Shown here piece by piece: positions 17,610 through 26,043 of a DNA stretch of 64,000 bases. Source of the DNA: Bacteroidales bacterium (GTDB taxonomy: Bacteria; Bacteroidota; Bacteroidia; Bacteroidales; P3); NCBI GenBank assembly GCA_016280915.1, contig JAEEHQ010000115.1, positions 1-64,000 on the forward strand. The letters run 5' to 3'. How positions within the stretch are numbered: the first letter of the stretch is position 1; the number at the start of each line of letters is the position of its first letter. Below the pieces are notes generated by a model. The model saw nothing but the letters and a program-made list of their open reading frames with translations, did not search any database and had not been told where the DNA came from. Position numbers and translations under genes: made by a program.

Positions 17610-18227
17610 TTAGTTAAACAGGGAGTTGATCTCGGCATCAATCATGTTGTAAACGGAGCCCAGGTCCTCATCGCGTTCAACAAAGTCGAGTTTGTTGAGG
17701 TCCACAACGATGGTCTTGCCTTTGTGGTATTTGCCAATCCAGTCCTCATAACGTTTGTTGAGGCCGGTGAGGTAGTCGAGGCGGATGCTGTTCTCGTATT
17801 CGCGTCCGCGTGTCTGAATGTGGCGGATAAGGGTAGGCACATCGGCCCGCAGATAGATGAGGAGGTCGGGGGGCTGGAGGAAAGAAGCCACCAGCTCGAA
17901 AGTCTCCTGGTAGTTGTCGAAATCGCGGGTGTTCATCAATCCCATGGCATGGAGGTTGGGCGTGAAGATATAAGCATCTTCATAAAGGGTGCGGTCCTGA
18001 ATGATATTGGGAGCCTCTTTCTGGATGTCGAGGAGCTGGCGGGTGCGAGTATGGAGGTAGTAAATCTGGATATTGAACGACCAACGGCGCATATCCTCAT
18101 AGAAACTGTTGATATAGGGATTCGTCTCTGTCGACTCGAAAATAGGGCGATAGCCATAGTGGCGTGCCAGTATCTTCGTGAGAGTGGTCTTTCCAGAGCC
18201 TATATTTCCTGCAATAGCGATGTGCAT
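17610..18227 (-). CDS. Deoxynucleoside kinase (deoxyadenosine/deoxyguanosine kinase type)
   Basis: 205 residues from ATG 18227, chosen because MHIAIAGNIGSGKTTLT matches the family start; an upstream ATG at 18275 adds 16 unconserved residues. The P-loop GNIGSGKT is at about 7-14, the family's substrate motif ETNPYINSFYEDMRRWSFNIQ at about 32-52, the DRTLYEDAYIF catalytic stretch near 78, and the lid region with RGREYENSIRLDYL near 150. It phosphorylates deoxynucleosides for salvage. The gene ends 37 bases before kdsB. Confidence 0.9.
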   Translation of the reverse strand: MHIAIAGNIGSGKTTLTKILARHYGYRPIFESTETNPYINSFYEDMRRWSFNIQIYYLHTRTRQLLDIQKEAPNIIQDRTLYEDAYIFTPNLHAMGLMNTRDFDNYQETFELVASFLQPPDLLIYLRADVPTLIRHIQTRGREYENSIRLDYLTGLNKRYEDWIGKYHKGKTIVVDLNKLDFVERDEDLGSVYNMIDAEINSLFN

Positions 18228-18643
18228 AACATGTCCAAATTTGCCTATCCTTTTGTCAGCCAAAAGAATAGACATAATATTATTCTATTTTTAAAAAAGC
18301 AAATATACAAAAAAAATCCGAGCCACACTAACTTTTTTGTAAAATAGTGGTCTTTGCAGGCGGACAGACTGGTAGAACAGGGCATCGCCTCCAAAAGCAC
18401 CCTACTGCCGTGTGTCCCTCCTACCCTTCCTTTTGCCGCAATTGCGTTGGACAAAACAACATCACCCCTACAGCCAACTCAAAACTTTTTTTGTCAATTT
18501 AGCAATAAAAAAGAGATAATTGCGTTAAAGACGAGATACATGCAGAATAAAGTGGGGAAAAATCAGAACGCCAACAAGATAAGCCCCCCAACTTTCTGCC
18601 AAACAGAAACTAAAAGAATAAAGTAATTGTAAAACATAAAAGT
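18228..18643. other. Divergent intergenic region between the kinase and glmM
   Basis: About 415 bases between two divergent genes, A/T rich next to both starts. It must hold both promoters, but no box is clear enough to call. No open frame with coding features is seen. Confidence 0.5.
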
Positions 18644-20032
18644 ATGAGCCTTATCAAATCCATCTCGGGCATTCGTGGCACCATCGGCGGCAAGCCGGGT
18701 GACGGCCTCAGCCCCATCGATGTGGTGAAATTCACCACAGCTTTTGCCACCTTCTTACAACGCCGCAATGCCAACGGCAAACGCCTCACCCTTGTGGTGG
18801 GCCGCGACGCACGCCTCTCTGGTGCCATGGTCGACCGCTTAGTGGTGGGCACCCTGCAGGGCATGGGCATCGACGTGATTGAGACCGGTTTCTCCACCAC
18901 GCCAACCACCGAAATGACTGTCATCGACCGCCATGCCGACGGTGGCATCATCATCACCGCCTCCCACAATCCTAAACATTGGAACGCCCTGAAGCTGCTC
19001 AACGCCCGTGGCGAGTTCATCGACGCTGCCGAAGGCAACGAGGTGATTGCCATTGCCGACAGCGAAGACTACACCTACACCGATGTAGACCAACTGGGAC
19101 AGGTGACCGAGGACCTCAACACCATCGACCACCATATCGAGCGCGTGCTGGGCCTGAAACTGGTTGACAAAGAAGCCATTGCCAAAGCCAATTTCCGCGT
19201 GGCTGTTGATGCTGTGAACTCCACCGGCGGTATCGCCATTCCCCGCCTGCTTCGTGCCTTGGGCGTGAAGGATGTGGTGGAACTCAACTGCGACCCCACC
19301 GGCCATTTTGCCCATAATCCTGAACCCATTCCCCAAAATCTCACCCAGATTGCCGATACCGTGGTCAAAGAACATTGCGACCTCGGCATCGTGGTTGACC
19401 CCGACGTAGACCGCCTGGCTTTGGTTTGCGAAACGGGCGAAATGTTCGGCGAGGAATACACGCTGGTGAGTGTGGCCGACTATGTGCTGCAACACACCCC
19501 TGGCAACACCGTGTCCAACATGTCCTCCTCTCGCGCCCTGCGTGACGTAACCCGCAAATACAGCGGTTGCGAATATGCTGCCTCCGCCGTGGGCGAGGTG
19601 AACGTAACCACCCTGATGCGCAAAAACAATGCCGTCATCGGCGGCGAGGGCAACGGCGGTGTCATCTATCCCGAACTCCACTATGGCCGCGACGCGCTGG
19701 TAGGCGTAGCCCTCTTCCTCACCCTGTTGGCCAAGAAAGGCATGAAGGTGAGCGAGTTGCGCAAAACCTATCCCGACTACATCATCAGCAAGAACCGCAA
19801 GGACCTGACGCCTGACATGGATGTAGATGCCCTGCTGAAAAAAGTGGCCGAGAAATACAATGCCGACAAGAGCTGCCAGGTGAGCACCATCGACGGCGTG
19901 AAGATCGACTTTGAAGATGGCTGGGTACACCTGCGCAAGAGCAACACCGAACCCATCATCCGCATCTACAGCGAAGCCCACACCGAAATGCGTGCCAACG
20001 AACTGGCTCAGCAGGTGATGGCCGAAATCTAA
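18644..20032 (+). CDS. glmM: Phosphoglucosamine mutase-type phosphohexomutase
   Basis: 462 residues. The start MSLIKSISGIRGTIGG is the usual one. The phospho-serine loop TASHNPKHWNALK is near 104-116, the magnesium loop DPDVDRLAL near 252, the sugar-binding GEGNGGVIYPELHYGRDA near 333, and the phosphate-binding loop RKSNTEPIIRIY near 432. Bacteroidota proteins of this form are usually assigned as GlmM, making GlcN-1-P for UDP-GlcNAc; phosphomannomutase activity cannot be excluded by sequence. It stands alone with a strong terminator after it, and has strongly C-ending codons. Confidence 0.88.
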   Translation: MSLIKSISGIRGTIGGKPGDGLSPIDVVKFTTAFATFLQRRNANGKRLTLVVGRDARLSGAMVDRLVVGTLQGMGIDVIETGFSTTPTTEMTVIDRHADGGIIITASHNPKHWNALKLLNARGEFIDAAEGNEVIAIADSEDYTYTDVDQLGQVTEDLNTIDHHIERVLGLKLVDKEAIAKANFRVAVDAVNSTGGIAIPRLLRALGVKDVVELNCDPTGHFAHNPEPIPQNLTQIADTVVKEHCDLGIVVDPDVDRLALVCETGEMFGEEYTLVSVADYVLQHTPGNTVSNMSSSRALRDVTRKYSGCEYAASAVGEVNVTTLMRKNNAVIGGEGNGGVIYPELHYGRDALVGVALFLTLLAKKGMKVSELRKTYPDYIISKNRKDLTPDMDVDALLKKVAEKYNADKSCQVSTIDGVKIDFEDGWVHLRKSNTEPIIRIYSEAHTEMRANELAQQVMAEI

Positions 20033-20058
20033 TATACAACAAAGCAAAACATTTAGGT

Positions 20059-20090
20059 GGCGCTGGCCTACGTCCAGCGCCTCTTCTTTT
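20059..20090 (+). terminator. Rho-independent terminator of glmM
   Basis: Stem GGCGCTGG / CCAGCGCC (20059-20066 with 20074-20081), seven-base loop, then CTTCTTTTTT. Confidence 0.88.
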
Positions 20091-20153
20091 TTCAATCCCT
20101 AAGGAGAGTATTCTTGACGGGGTTCTCTCTCTTTTCTCAAGTGCGGGCAGATT

Positions 20154-20423
20154 TTAACCCAAATCGATCATTAGACCGACTTTATATCTTTTCTTCATTT
20201 CTTTTGTCTGTTTTTGCCATATCAGCATTTTTTTCGGCATCTTGTCCACATCCCTGTCTCGCCATAGCCCGCTATGTCTTAACTTCGTTGACGTTGCTTT
20301 GGCTCGGCAGAGCAAGCGAGCTTTCTCTGCTCTCGCTTTACGCAACGGTCGCCAGCGATGCGGCCAATCTGCTCAAAACAAATACTAATCTGCCATAAAC
20401 CCTAATAACCGATTTGGGTTTAA
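20154..20423 (+). repeat. Dispersed TTAA-bounded element, copy 1 (MITE-like)
   Basis: 270 bases beginning TTAACCCAAATCGATCATTAG and ending with the complement (CCGATTTGGGTTTAA), so the terminal inverted repeat is about 20 bp. Inside it shares with the other copies a word set around gtctgtttttgccatatcag, catcttgtccacatccctgt and gcggccaatctgct. An extra block with ctcggcagagcaagc lies after the second word. It encodes no convincing protein. It sits between convergent genes, 122 bases after glmM. Confidence 0.85.
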
Positions 20424-20639
20424 TCTCGTACTTAGAGGACGGAGTCGCATGGTGCCGTCTCACTTCGGAAAAAATAGCGTATCGTGACATCTAATACCAT
20501 GCACAATGTGTCGCCAAAAAGAACGTTCATGCTGGGGTTTGAGCCATGGTTGATGGTTGCCAACAAATCCCGTAGAGCCATTCGCTATGGTGACTGTTTC
20601 CAGGTCTGAGGTTAGCGTTAGAGGCGGTGGCAGCAGGTT
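20424..20639. other. Non-coding stretch after element copy 1
   Basis: About 215 bases to the stop of the leftward DUF4919 gene. No gene, clear hairpin terminator or further repeat was seen. Confidence 0.5.
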
Positions 20640-21806
20640 TCAGGGTTTTTTCTCTTGGGTGCGGATATTGCTGATGAGGAGGGATTTGACTGTGCTGGGC
20701 CACATCTCGATTATCAGTACGCCACGAGGGATTCCGCTGTTGGAGGTGGACTCATAGTCAGAAAAACTTCCATAGCGTATTTCGGTGTCCATGAAGAGCA
20801 TATCCTTCTTGGCATTGCTTTTAAATATCAGACAATTGAACACCTTGCCACTCTTGTTGTCCGAAAGGCGGGTCGGAGCAAAATAGCCTATCACCTGATT
20901 TTCGGGGATGGTATCGGGGAACAGTTTGGGGTCATCACTATAAAGCGTGTCAGTCACCTTATCCATAGCAAGGATGCGGAAGGTACTCTTATGGCGCTTG
21001 GTTTTATTCAACTCCAAGACAAACTTGGTCCCGACAGATAGCTCCACCGAAGTAACCGACTCTGTTGGGTCGAAAGAGTTTGCAAACAACTGCGAGAGAT
21101 AATTGAACAGGAGGTCGATATTAAAGTAGAGCGAATCCACCCCATATTCGTTTTCCTGAAGATAAATCAAATCGAAGGAATGATCATCATCCGAAATCAA
21201 GGCCTGTCCCTTTGGCGCGAAGCCATACATATTCAGCATCATATACTCGTGCGAAGTGGACACTACATAGAAAGGCTGTGAGGTGCTGATACCATTTCCC
21301 GTACTCTCGATAGTATAGAAAAGCATCTGAAACTGCAGCTGTGCTTTATTGCGCTCCAACGTGTCTCCTCCATAGTATTGATAGATTGCATTGAGGCCGA
21401 TGAACTTATAGTAGTACGCCATCGGCTCGGCAGGATGGTCGGCAACCACCTGGTCGGCATAGTAGACAATGCTGTCAAAGTCGACACGTGTGGGCTCTTC
21501 CTCCTTGCTCATGATGGCGCGAATACGGTCGAATTGCACTATTCCAAGGCCATAAGGGGCGTAATTGGGCTGGAACGCCTGCCCATAGTAGAAAGCCTGC
21601 AACTCGGCAAGCGTCAGCGTAGTGTCGACCTGTGCAAAGCGCGAAATCAGCTTGGGATAATAGAAATTGCTCGACGTGTCGGAGCAATTCCGATAAATCA
21701 ACCGGAAATCGGGGGTAACGAAATGATTCTCCGTACTGTCGGCCTCCTGTGCCCAAAGGTTATGGGACAAGAGGAGGACAGTCAGCAAGAGGAATACTTT
21801 TTTCAT
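20640..21806 (-). CDS. Secreted DUF4919-type protein
   Basis: 388 residues with a signal peptide (MKKVFLLLTVLLLSHNLWAQ). Residues about 28-200 show the DUF4919 pattern: PDFRLIYRNCSDTSSNFYYPKL, LTLAELQAFYYGQAFQPNYAPYG, and HPAEPMAYYYKFIGLNAIYQYYG, a helical TPR-like fold of unknown role found in many Bacteroidota. The C-terminal half is predicted strand-rich (SVELSVGTKFVLELNKTKRH ... GVLIIEMWPSTV) and not recognised. No catalytic motif seen. It lies at the 3' side of element copy 1 and ends about 215 bases from it. Confidence 0.7.
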   Translation of the reverse strand: MKKVFLLLTVLLLSHNLWAQEADSTENHFVTPDFRLIYRNCSDTSSNFYYPKLISRFAQVDTTLTLAELQAFYYGQAFQPNYAPYGLGIVQFDRIRAIMSKEEEPTRVDFDSIVYYADQVVADHPAEPMAYYYKFIGLNAIYQYYGGDTLERNKAQLQFQMLFYTIESTGNGISTSQPFYVVSTSHEYMMLNMYGFAPKGQALISDDDHSFDLIYLQENEYGVDSLYFNIDLLFNYLSQLFANSFDPTESVTSVELSVGTKFVLELNKTKRHKSTFRILAMDKVTDTLYSDDPKLFPDTIPENQVIGYFAPTRLSDNKSGKVFNCLIFKSNAKKDMLFMDTEIRYGSFSDYESTSNSGIPRGVLIIEMWPSTVKSLLISNIRTQEKKP

Positions 21807-21835
21807 AATAGATAAGGTTAATTGGGTCTAACTAA

Positions 21836-22033
21836 TTACCTCTCCGGTGTGCAAATCCAGACGATGAGGTATATCCAGAGTCCTAAGCTTCCACACAGCA
21901 ACGCAATAAGGAAGATGATGCGCACCACGGCGACATCGATATTCAAATATTCGGCAATACCACTACAAACGCCGGCAATCTTCTTGTCGGTGGCTTTGCG
22001 GAAGAGTTTCTTGACGGTAGGTTCTTCTGACAT
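21836..22033 (-). CDS. PspC domain membrane protein
   Basis: 65 residues from ATG 22033 (MSEEPTVKKLFRKATDKKIA); an upstream ATG at 22126 would add a stretch encoded by the intergenic hairpin and is unlikely. The body is a single PspC domain: KKIAGVCSGIAEYLNIDVAV then a membrane helix IIFLIALLCGSLGLWIYLIVW. In Enterobacteria PspC takes part in the phage-shock envelope response, but stand-alone PspC domains in Bacteroidota have no settled role. It is followed by the DUF4919 gene after 29 bases. Confidence 0.88.
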   Translation of the reverse strand: MSEEPTVKKLFRKATDKKIAGVCSGIAEYLNIDVAVVRIIFLIALLCGSLGLWIYLIVWICTPER

Positions 22034-22084
22034 AGTTTTATTGTTAAAAATGTTATTGTTTATCGTATTAGAAAGATGACAATT

Positions 22085-22131
22085 GATAGTTGAAAGTTGA
22101 TGTCGAAACCGACACTCAACTTTCAACCATC
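22085..22131. repeat. Long intergenic hairpin between the M3 peptidase and pspC
   Basis: GATAGTTGAAAGTTGATGTCG (22085-22105) pairs with 22110-22131 over about 21 bases with one mismatch and one bulge, around a four-base loop AAAC. T-run follows on the plus strand only (from 22134), so it would terminate rightward, not leftward, transcription; both neighbours are leftward. Confidence 0.75.
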
Positions 22132-22143
22132 AACTTTTTTTCA

Positions 22144-24246
22144 TTAAATGAGTCCTCTGTCTTTGAGGAGGGGTGTTACGCTGGGTTCCTTGCCACGGAA
22201 CTGGAGGTAGAGCTCCATGGGCTCAACGGTGTTGCCACTCTCCAAGATGTGGCGGAACTTCTTGGCGAGGTCGGGATTGTACAGGTCGCCGCTCTCAACG
22301 AAGGCCGCAAAGGCATCGTGGTCGAGGATGGCCGTCCAAGTGTAGCTGTAGTAGCCAGCATCGTACCCTGTGGTGAAAATATGCTGGAAATAAGTGCTCT
22401 TGTAGCGGCTGATAATCTCGGGGATGAGGCCGATCCTGTTCAGGTGCTCCTGCTCGAAAGCGTTGGCGTCGATGGGCTGTTTCTGGGTGATGCTGTGGTA
22501 GTCCATATCCAGCAGCGAGGCAGCCAGCAGCTCGGTGTTGATAAAGCCCTGGCCGTAGGTCTGGGCAGCGGCAATCTTCTCAATCAAGGCATCGGGAATA
22601 GCCTCGCCGGTCTGATAGTGCTTGGCGTAGGTCTTCATCACCTGCGGATTGCGGCACCAGTTCTCCATGATCTGTGAGGGCAGCTCCACAAAGTCGCGTG
22701 GCACATTGGTACCGGCCAACGAAGGATAGTGGCACTTGCTCAAGAGGCCGTGGAGGGCATGGCCGAACTCGTGGAAGAGGGTCTCGCTCTCGTCGAAGTT
22801 GAGCAGCGAAGGCTTGTTGCCGCTGGGCTTGGTGAAATTGCACACCACCTGGATGATGGGGATGACGTTCTCGCCCTGCTGGTTGACCTTCTGTCCGCGG
22901 AATTCGGTCATCCAGGCTCCGCTGCGCTTGCTGGCACGGGGGAAGAAATCCATATACAGGATGCCAATCACCTCTCCACCGTCCATCACCTCATACGCGT
23001 GGGCCTCCTTGTTATAGGTGGGCAGCTCTGGGTTCTCGCGGAAAGTGATGCCGTAGAGCTTGTTGGCGGTGGCAAAAGCGCCTTCGCGCACGTTATCCAA
23101 CGAGAAATAGGGGCGCACTACGCTGTCCTCCAGCTCGTATTTCTCCTTGCGCAACTTCTCGCTATAGTAGCGCCAATCCCAAGGCTCAAGCTTGGCGGTA
23201 GGGTCGTCGGCCTTGATCATCTTCTGATATTCGGCACACTCCTTCTTGGCTTTGGCCAAAGCGGGTGTCCAAATCTGCATCAGGCAGCTGATGACGTTCT
23301 GGGGAGTCTTGGCCAGGCAGTCCTCTAATACATAGTCGGCATGGCTGGGAAAACCCAGGATGTTGGCGCGCTCAAGGCGCAGGTTGGTCAGGGTGTCGAT
23401 AATCTTGGTGTTGTCAAACTCGCCTCCGTTGCAACGGCTGGTGTAGGCATCCCACATCTGTTTGCGCAACTGGCGGTCTTGACAGTTCTGCATGAAAGGC
23501 TCCCAGCTGGGCATATTCAGCTGGAAGACCAGCTTGCCCTTGGTGGCCTCATCGGCATCGGCAGCCTCCTTGGCGGCAGCAATCTGGTCGGGGGTGAGAC
23601 CTGCCGGGGCGGTGTCGAGCACCAGCTGGTAGTCATTGGTGGCCTTCAGCACGTTCTGGGCAAAGCGGAGGGTGAGCGAGGCAATCTGCTCGTTCAGCTC
23701 GCGGAAACGGGCCTGCTGCTCCTGCGGCACGTTGGCACCGCTGCGCACAAAGCCCTTATAGGTCTCCTCCAGCAGACGCATCTGCTCGGGATTGAGACCG
23801 AGGCTCTCGCGCTGGTCATACACCGTCTTGATGCGCTCAAAAAGCTTGGCGTTGAGGGCGATGTTGTCGCCGTGGGCCGACAGCAGGGGTGTCACCTCCT
23901 CGGCAATGGCCTCCATCTCGGGACTGTTCTCGCACTCGCTGAGGTTGAAGAAAACACCCGAAACGGTGTTGAGCAGCTCACCCGAATACTCGTAGGCCTC
24001 CACGGTGTTGGCAAAGGTGGGAGCCTCGCTGTTGTTGACAATCGCGTCAATCTCTTCCATCTGACGCTTCATGCCCTCCTCAAAGGCCGGCATGTAATGT
24101 TCCGTTTTGATCTTGGCAAAATCGGGAATCTCATAGGGGGTACCCCATTCGTTAAAAAAAGGATTATCCATAGTCTTTTTACAACCCGTGGCCAACAGCG
24201 TCATGGCCGCAAAGCCGAGGGCAACAAGTGTAGTTTTTTTTGTCAT
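22144..24246 (-). CDS. dcp: M3 family peptidase lipoprotein (dipeptidyl carboxypeptidase type)
   Basis: 700 residues. The start MTKKTTLVALGFAAMTLLATGC is a lipoprotein signal with lipobox LATGC, so the enzyme is exported and lipid-anchored, unlike the cytoplasmic E. coli homologue. The zinc motif HEFGHALHG is near 490-500, preceded by LLNFDESETLF; the family regions NPFFNEWGTPYEIPDFAKIK and GYDAGYYSYTWTAILDHDAF are present. Length fits full Dcp (about 680-720). Dcp removes C-terminal dipeptides from peptides. The gene follows the thioredoxin-fold gene leftward after about 57 bases. Confidence 0.92.
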   Translation of the reverse strand: MTKKTTLVALGFAAMTLLATGCKKTMDNPFFNEWGTPYEIPDFAKIKTEHYMPAFEEGMKRQMEEIDAIVNNSEAPTFANTVEAYEYSGELLNTVSGVFFNLSECENSPEMEAIAEEVTPLLSAHGDNIALNAKLFERIKTVYDQRESLGLNPEQMRLLEETYKGFVRSGANVPQEQQARFRELNEQIASLTLRFAQNVLKATNDYQLVLDTAPAGLTPDQIAAAKEAADADEATKGKLVFQLNMPSWEPFMQNCQDRQLRKQMWDAYTSRCNGGEFDNTKIIDTLTNLRLERANILGFPSHADYVLEDCLAKTPQNVISCLMQIWTPALAKAKKECAEYQKMIKADDPTAKLEPWDWRYYSEKLRKEKYELEDSVVRPYFSLDNVREGAFATANKLYGITFRENPELPTYNKEAHAYEVMDGGEVIGILYMDFFPRASKRSGAWMTEFRGQKVNQQGENVIPIIQVVCNFTKPSGNKPSLLNFDESETLFHEFGHALHGLLSKCHYPSLAGTNVPRDFVELPSQIMENWCRNPQVMKTYAKHYQTGEAIPDALIEKIAAAQTYGQGFINTELLAASLLDMDYHSITQKQPIDANAFEQEHLNRIGLIPEIISRYKSTYFQHIFTTGYDAGYYSYTWTAILDHDAFAAFVESGDLYNPDLAKKFRHILESGNTVEPMELYLQFRGKEPSVTPLLKDRGLI

Positions 24247-24302
24247 ATTCTTGTATTTTTTGGTTTTTTCTTTCTATAGGCGCCATGCTCTCCCCAGAGG
24301 GA

Positions 24303-25733
24303 CTAATGCTGGGTGCCACAAATGGCCGTGAGGATGTTCTCCAAGGTCGTCTCGCCCAGCTTCTTGGCCTGAATGATGTTGTTCTCATCCAAAAGGTATA
24401 TCTGGGGGGTCGACTGGATGTCATACACGTCATGCCAATCCACATTGGCCTCCCCACCGTCCAGGCTCAGCCAGTTGGGGCTGTTCATGCCGTGCTCCTT
24501 CATAAACTCTTTCCACTCCTTGCGGGTCTTGTCGTCAGGGTCGCTCAGGATGGTGTAGGCCACCATGTTATACTCCTGCTGATATTTCTCAAATATCCTG
24601 TACACCTCGGGTATAATATGCTGGCAATGGCCACAGTTGGGCGACCAGAAAATCAGCAGTTTCCATTTGTAGGGCATGGCGTGGAGCGAATGGGGCACTC
24701 GAAGGGTGTCAAACAAAATCAGCTCCGGTGCCTCCTTGCCCACAAGCAGACGTTCCCACTTGGCGGCGCGCTGCGATTCCTTGTCTATCGAGCTGGGCGA
24801 AGTCCACCAGTTATCCTCCGAGGCATAATATTTCTGCACCAGGTGGACATACACCTCGTCATAAACCATCACCTTGCTCTGCAAGTATTTTTGTACCAGA
24901 TTCACCAGTAAGTACTGGAACACGTTGGGGGCCTTCTTGGCGCGGTCGAGCACGGGGTCCATATACTGGATGAGGGTCTGCGGGGGCGCATAGCGCAACA
25001 CGTTGTCGAAATAGCCCATCACACGGTCGTAGAAGACCGGACGTGGTGTATTCACGATGGCGTTGTCCTCCAAAGGCATGTTGTCGAAATAGTGACCAAT
25101 GTAGTAGTCGCGCCGTTGTTGCTCGGTTAGGGTATCACCCTGCGGGCTTACCATGGGAGGCAGCACCTCCTTGGTGGCCAACATCATGCGCGAGAGGAAC
25201 CGATCCGGATCGCGCTCGGCGTAGGCAATCCTGAGGCTATCCAGCCGTTTCATCTGCTGGCGGTAAAATGGGGCATACGTTGCTGAATCCATCAGCATCC
25301 GCTGGCGGTCCATCTCCTCGACGATGACTCCCTCCTCGCGGTGGAAGGCAAAGAAGAAGGCATTCTCCTTGCTCCCTTTCACCTTCATGCACGAAGTCCA
25401 GTCGCGCTGCTCGGTCTCGAAGTCAAAAAACGGCCGCTCGCCATACACCACAAAGTCCACATAATGACCCTTGGAGTTGGCAAAGAAAAAGAGGCCTTCG
25501 GGCAGCGTGTCCTCATAGCTCGTGAAGACAAAACGGCCCTTCTTGTCGCGGTAGGCCGTGTCCAGCACCTGATTGCCGCGCCCATAGTAGTGACCCAACA
25601 ATATCATCGTGTCAGGACCTTTATCTATCTTCAGCGTAATCTCGTAGTTGGGCTTCTTGCGGGCCTGAGCAGGCACCACCATCATCAGCCCCAGCAACAG
25701 CAACAACGTCAGTTTCAAGGTTCTCCTAGTCAT
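24303..25733 (-). CDS. Thioredoxin-fold (TlpA/DUF5106-type) periplasmic protein
   Basis: 476 residues from ATG 25733 (MTRRTLKLTLLLLLGLMMVV, a signal peptide); the open frame extends upstream to 25832 without conservation. An N-terminal DUF4369-like strand region (YEITLKIDKGPDTMILLGHY) is followed by a long helical DUF5106-like region and a C-terminal thioredoxin domain from about 325. The redox motif is CGHC near 364 (IFWSPNCGHCQHIIP), with the cis-Pro loop STPQIYLLDENN near 445. Such proteins are thought to act in periplasmic thiol redox or stress. The extended middle region is of unknown role. Confidence 0.85.
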   Translation of the reverse strand: MTRRTLKLTLLLLLGLMMVVPAQARKKPNYEITLKIDKGPDTMILLGHYYGRGNQVLDTAYRDKKGRFVFTSYEDTLPEGLFFFANSKGHYVDFVVYGERPFFDFETEQRDWTSCMKVKGSKENAFFFAFHREEGVIVEEMDRQRMLMDSATYAPFYRQQMKRLDSLRIAYAERDPDRFLSRMMLATKEVLPPMVSPQGDTLTEQQRRDYYIGHYFDNMPLEDNAIVNTPRPVFYDRVMGYFDNVLRYAPPQTLIQYMDPVLDRAKKAPNVFQYLLVNLVQKYLQSKVMVYDEVYVHLVQKYYASEDNWWTSPSSIDKESQRAAKWERLLVGKEAPELILFDTLRVPHSLHAMPYKWKLLIFWSPNCGHCQHIIPEVYRIFEKYQQEYNMVAYTILSDPDDKTRKEWKEFMKEHGMNSPNWLSLDGGEANVDWHDVYDIQSTPQIYLLDENNIIQAKKLGETTLENILTAICGTQH

Positions 25734-26043
25734 TTTTCTGCATCTAATTTTTTGTTCAACAAAATCTATTAACGCACATCCTGACCAATTATTGTGCCAA
25801 CAATAAGAATTTAGGCTTAAACTTTCAACCAATTCCAGAGAAAGTCATTGGGAGGGGACAGAGTATTCCGTTCGACTGCAAAGTACTGCCATTTTAGCCG
25901 AATATATGACAAAAAATATACCCAATTGCGCCTAAAATGTGCATGGAGGTTTTTTATTGAGGGAACGGGATGGGAATGGCAAAAGAATTGATAGGGGTAG
26001 CTACGGAACACGTAAAATAGTTATCAAAAAACAGACATACAGA
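25734..26043. other. Divergent intergenic region upstream of ftsH
   Basis: 310 bases between divergent starts with no supported gene. The open frame running from 25939 into ftsH lacks conservation before ATG 26044. No promoter box is clear. Confidence 0.5.

Noticed and set aside
18839..20095. 418-residue leftward ORF
   Set aside because: It is antisense to glmM, whose C-ending codons keep the opposite frames free of stops; no domain is seen.
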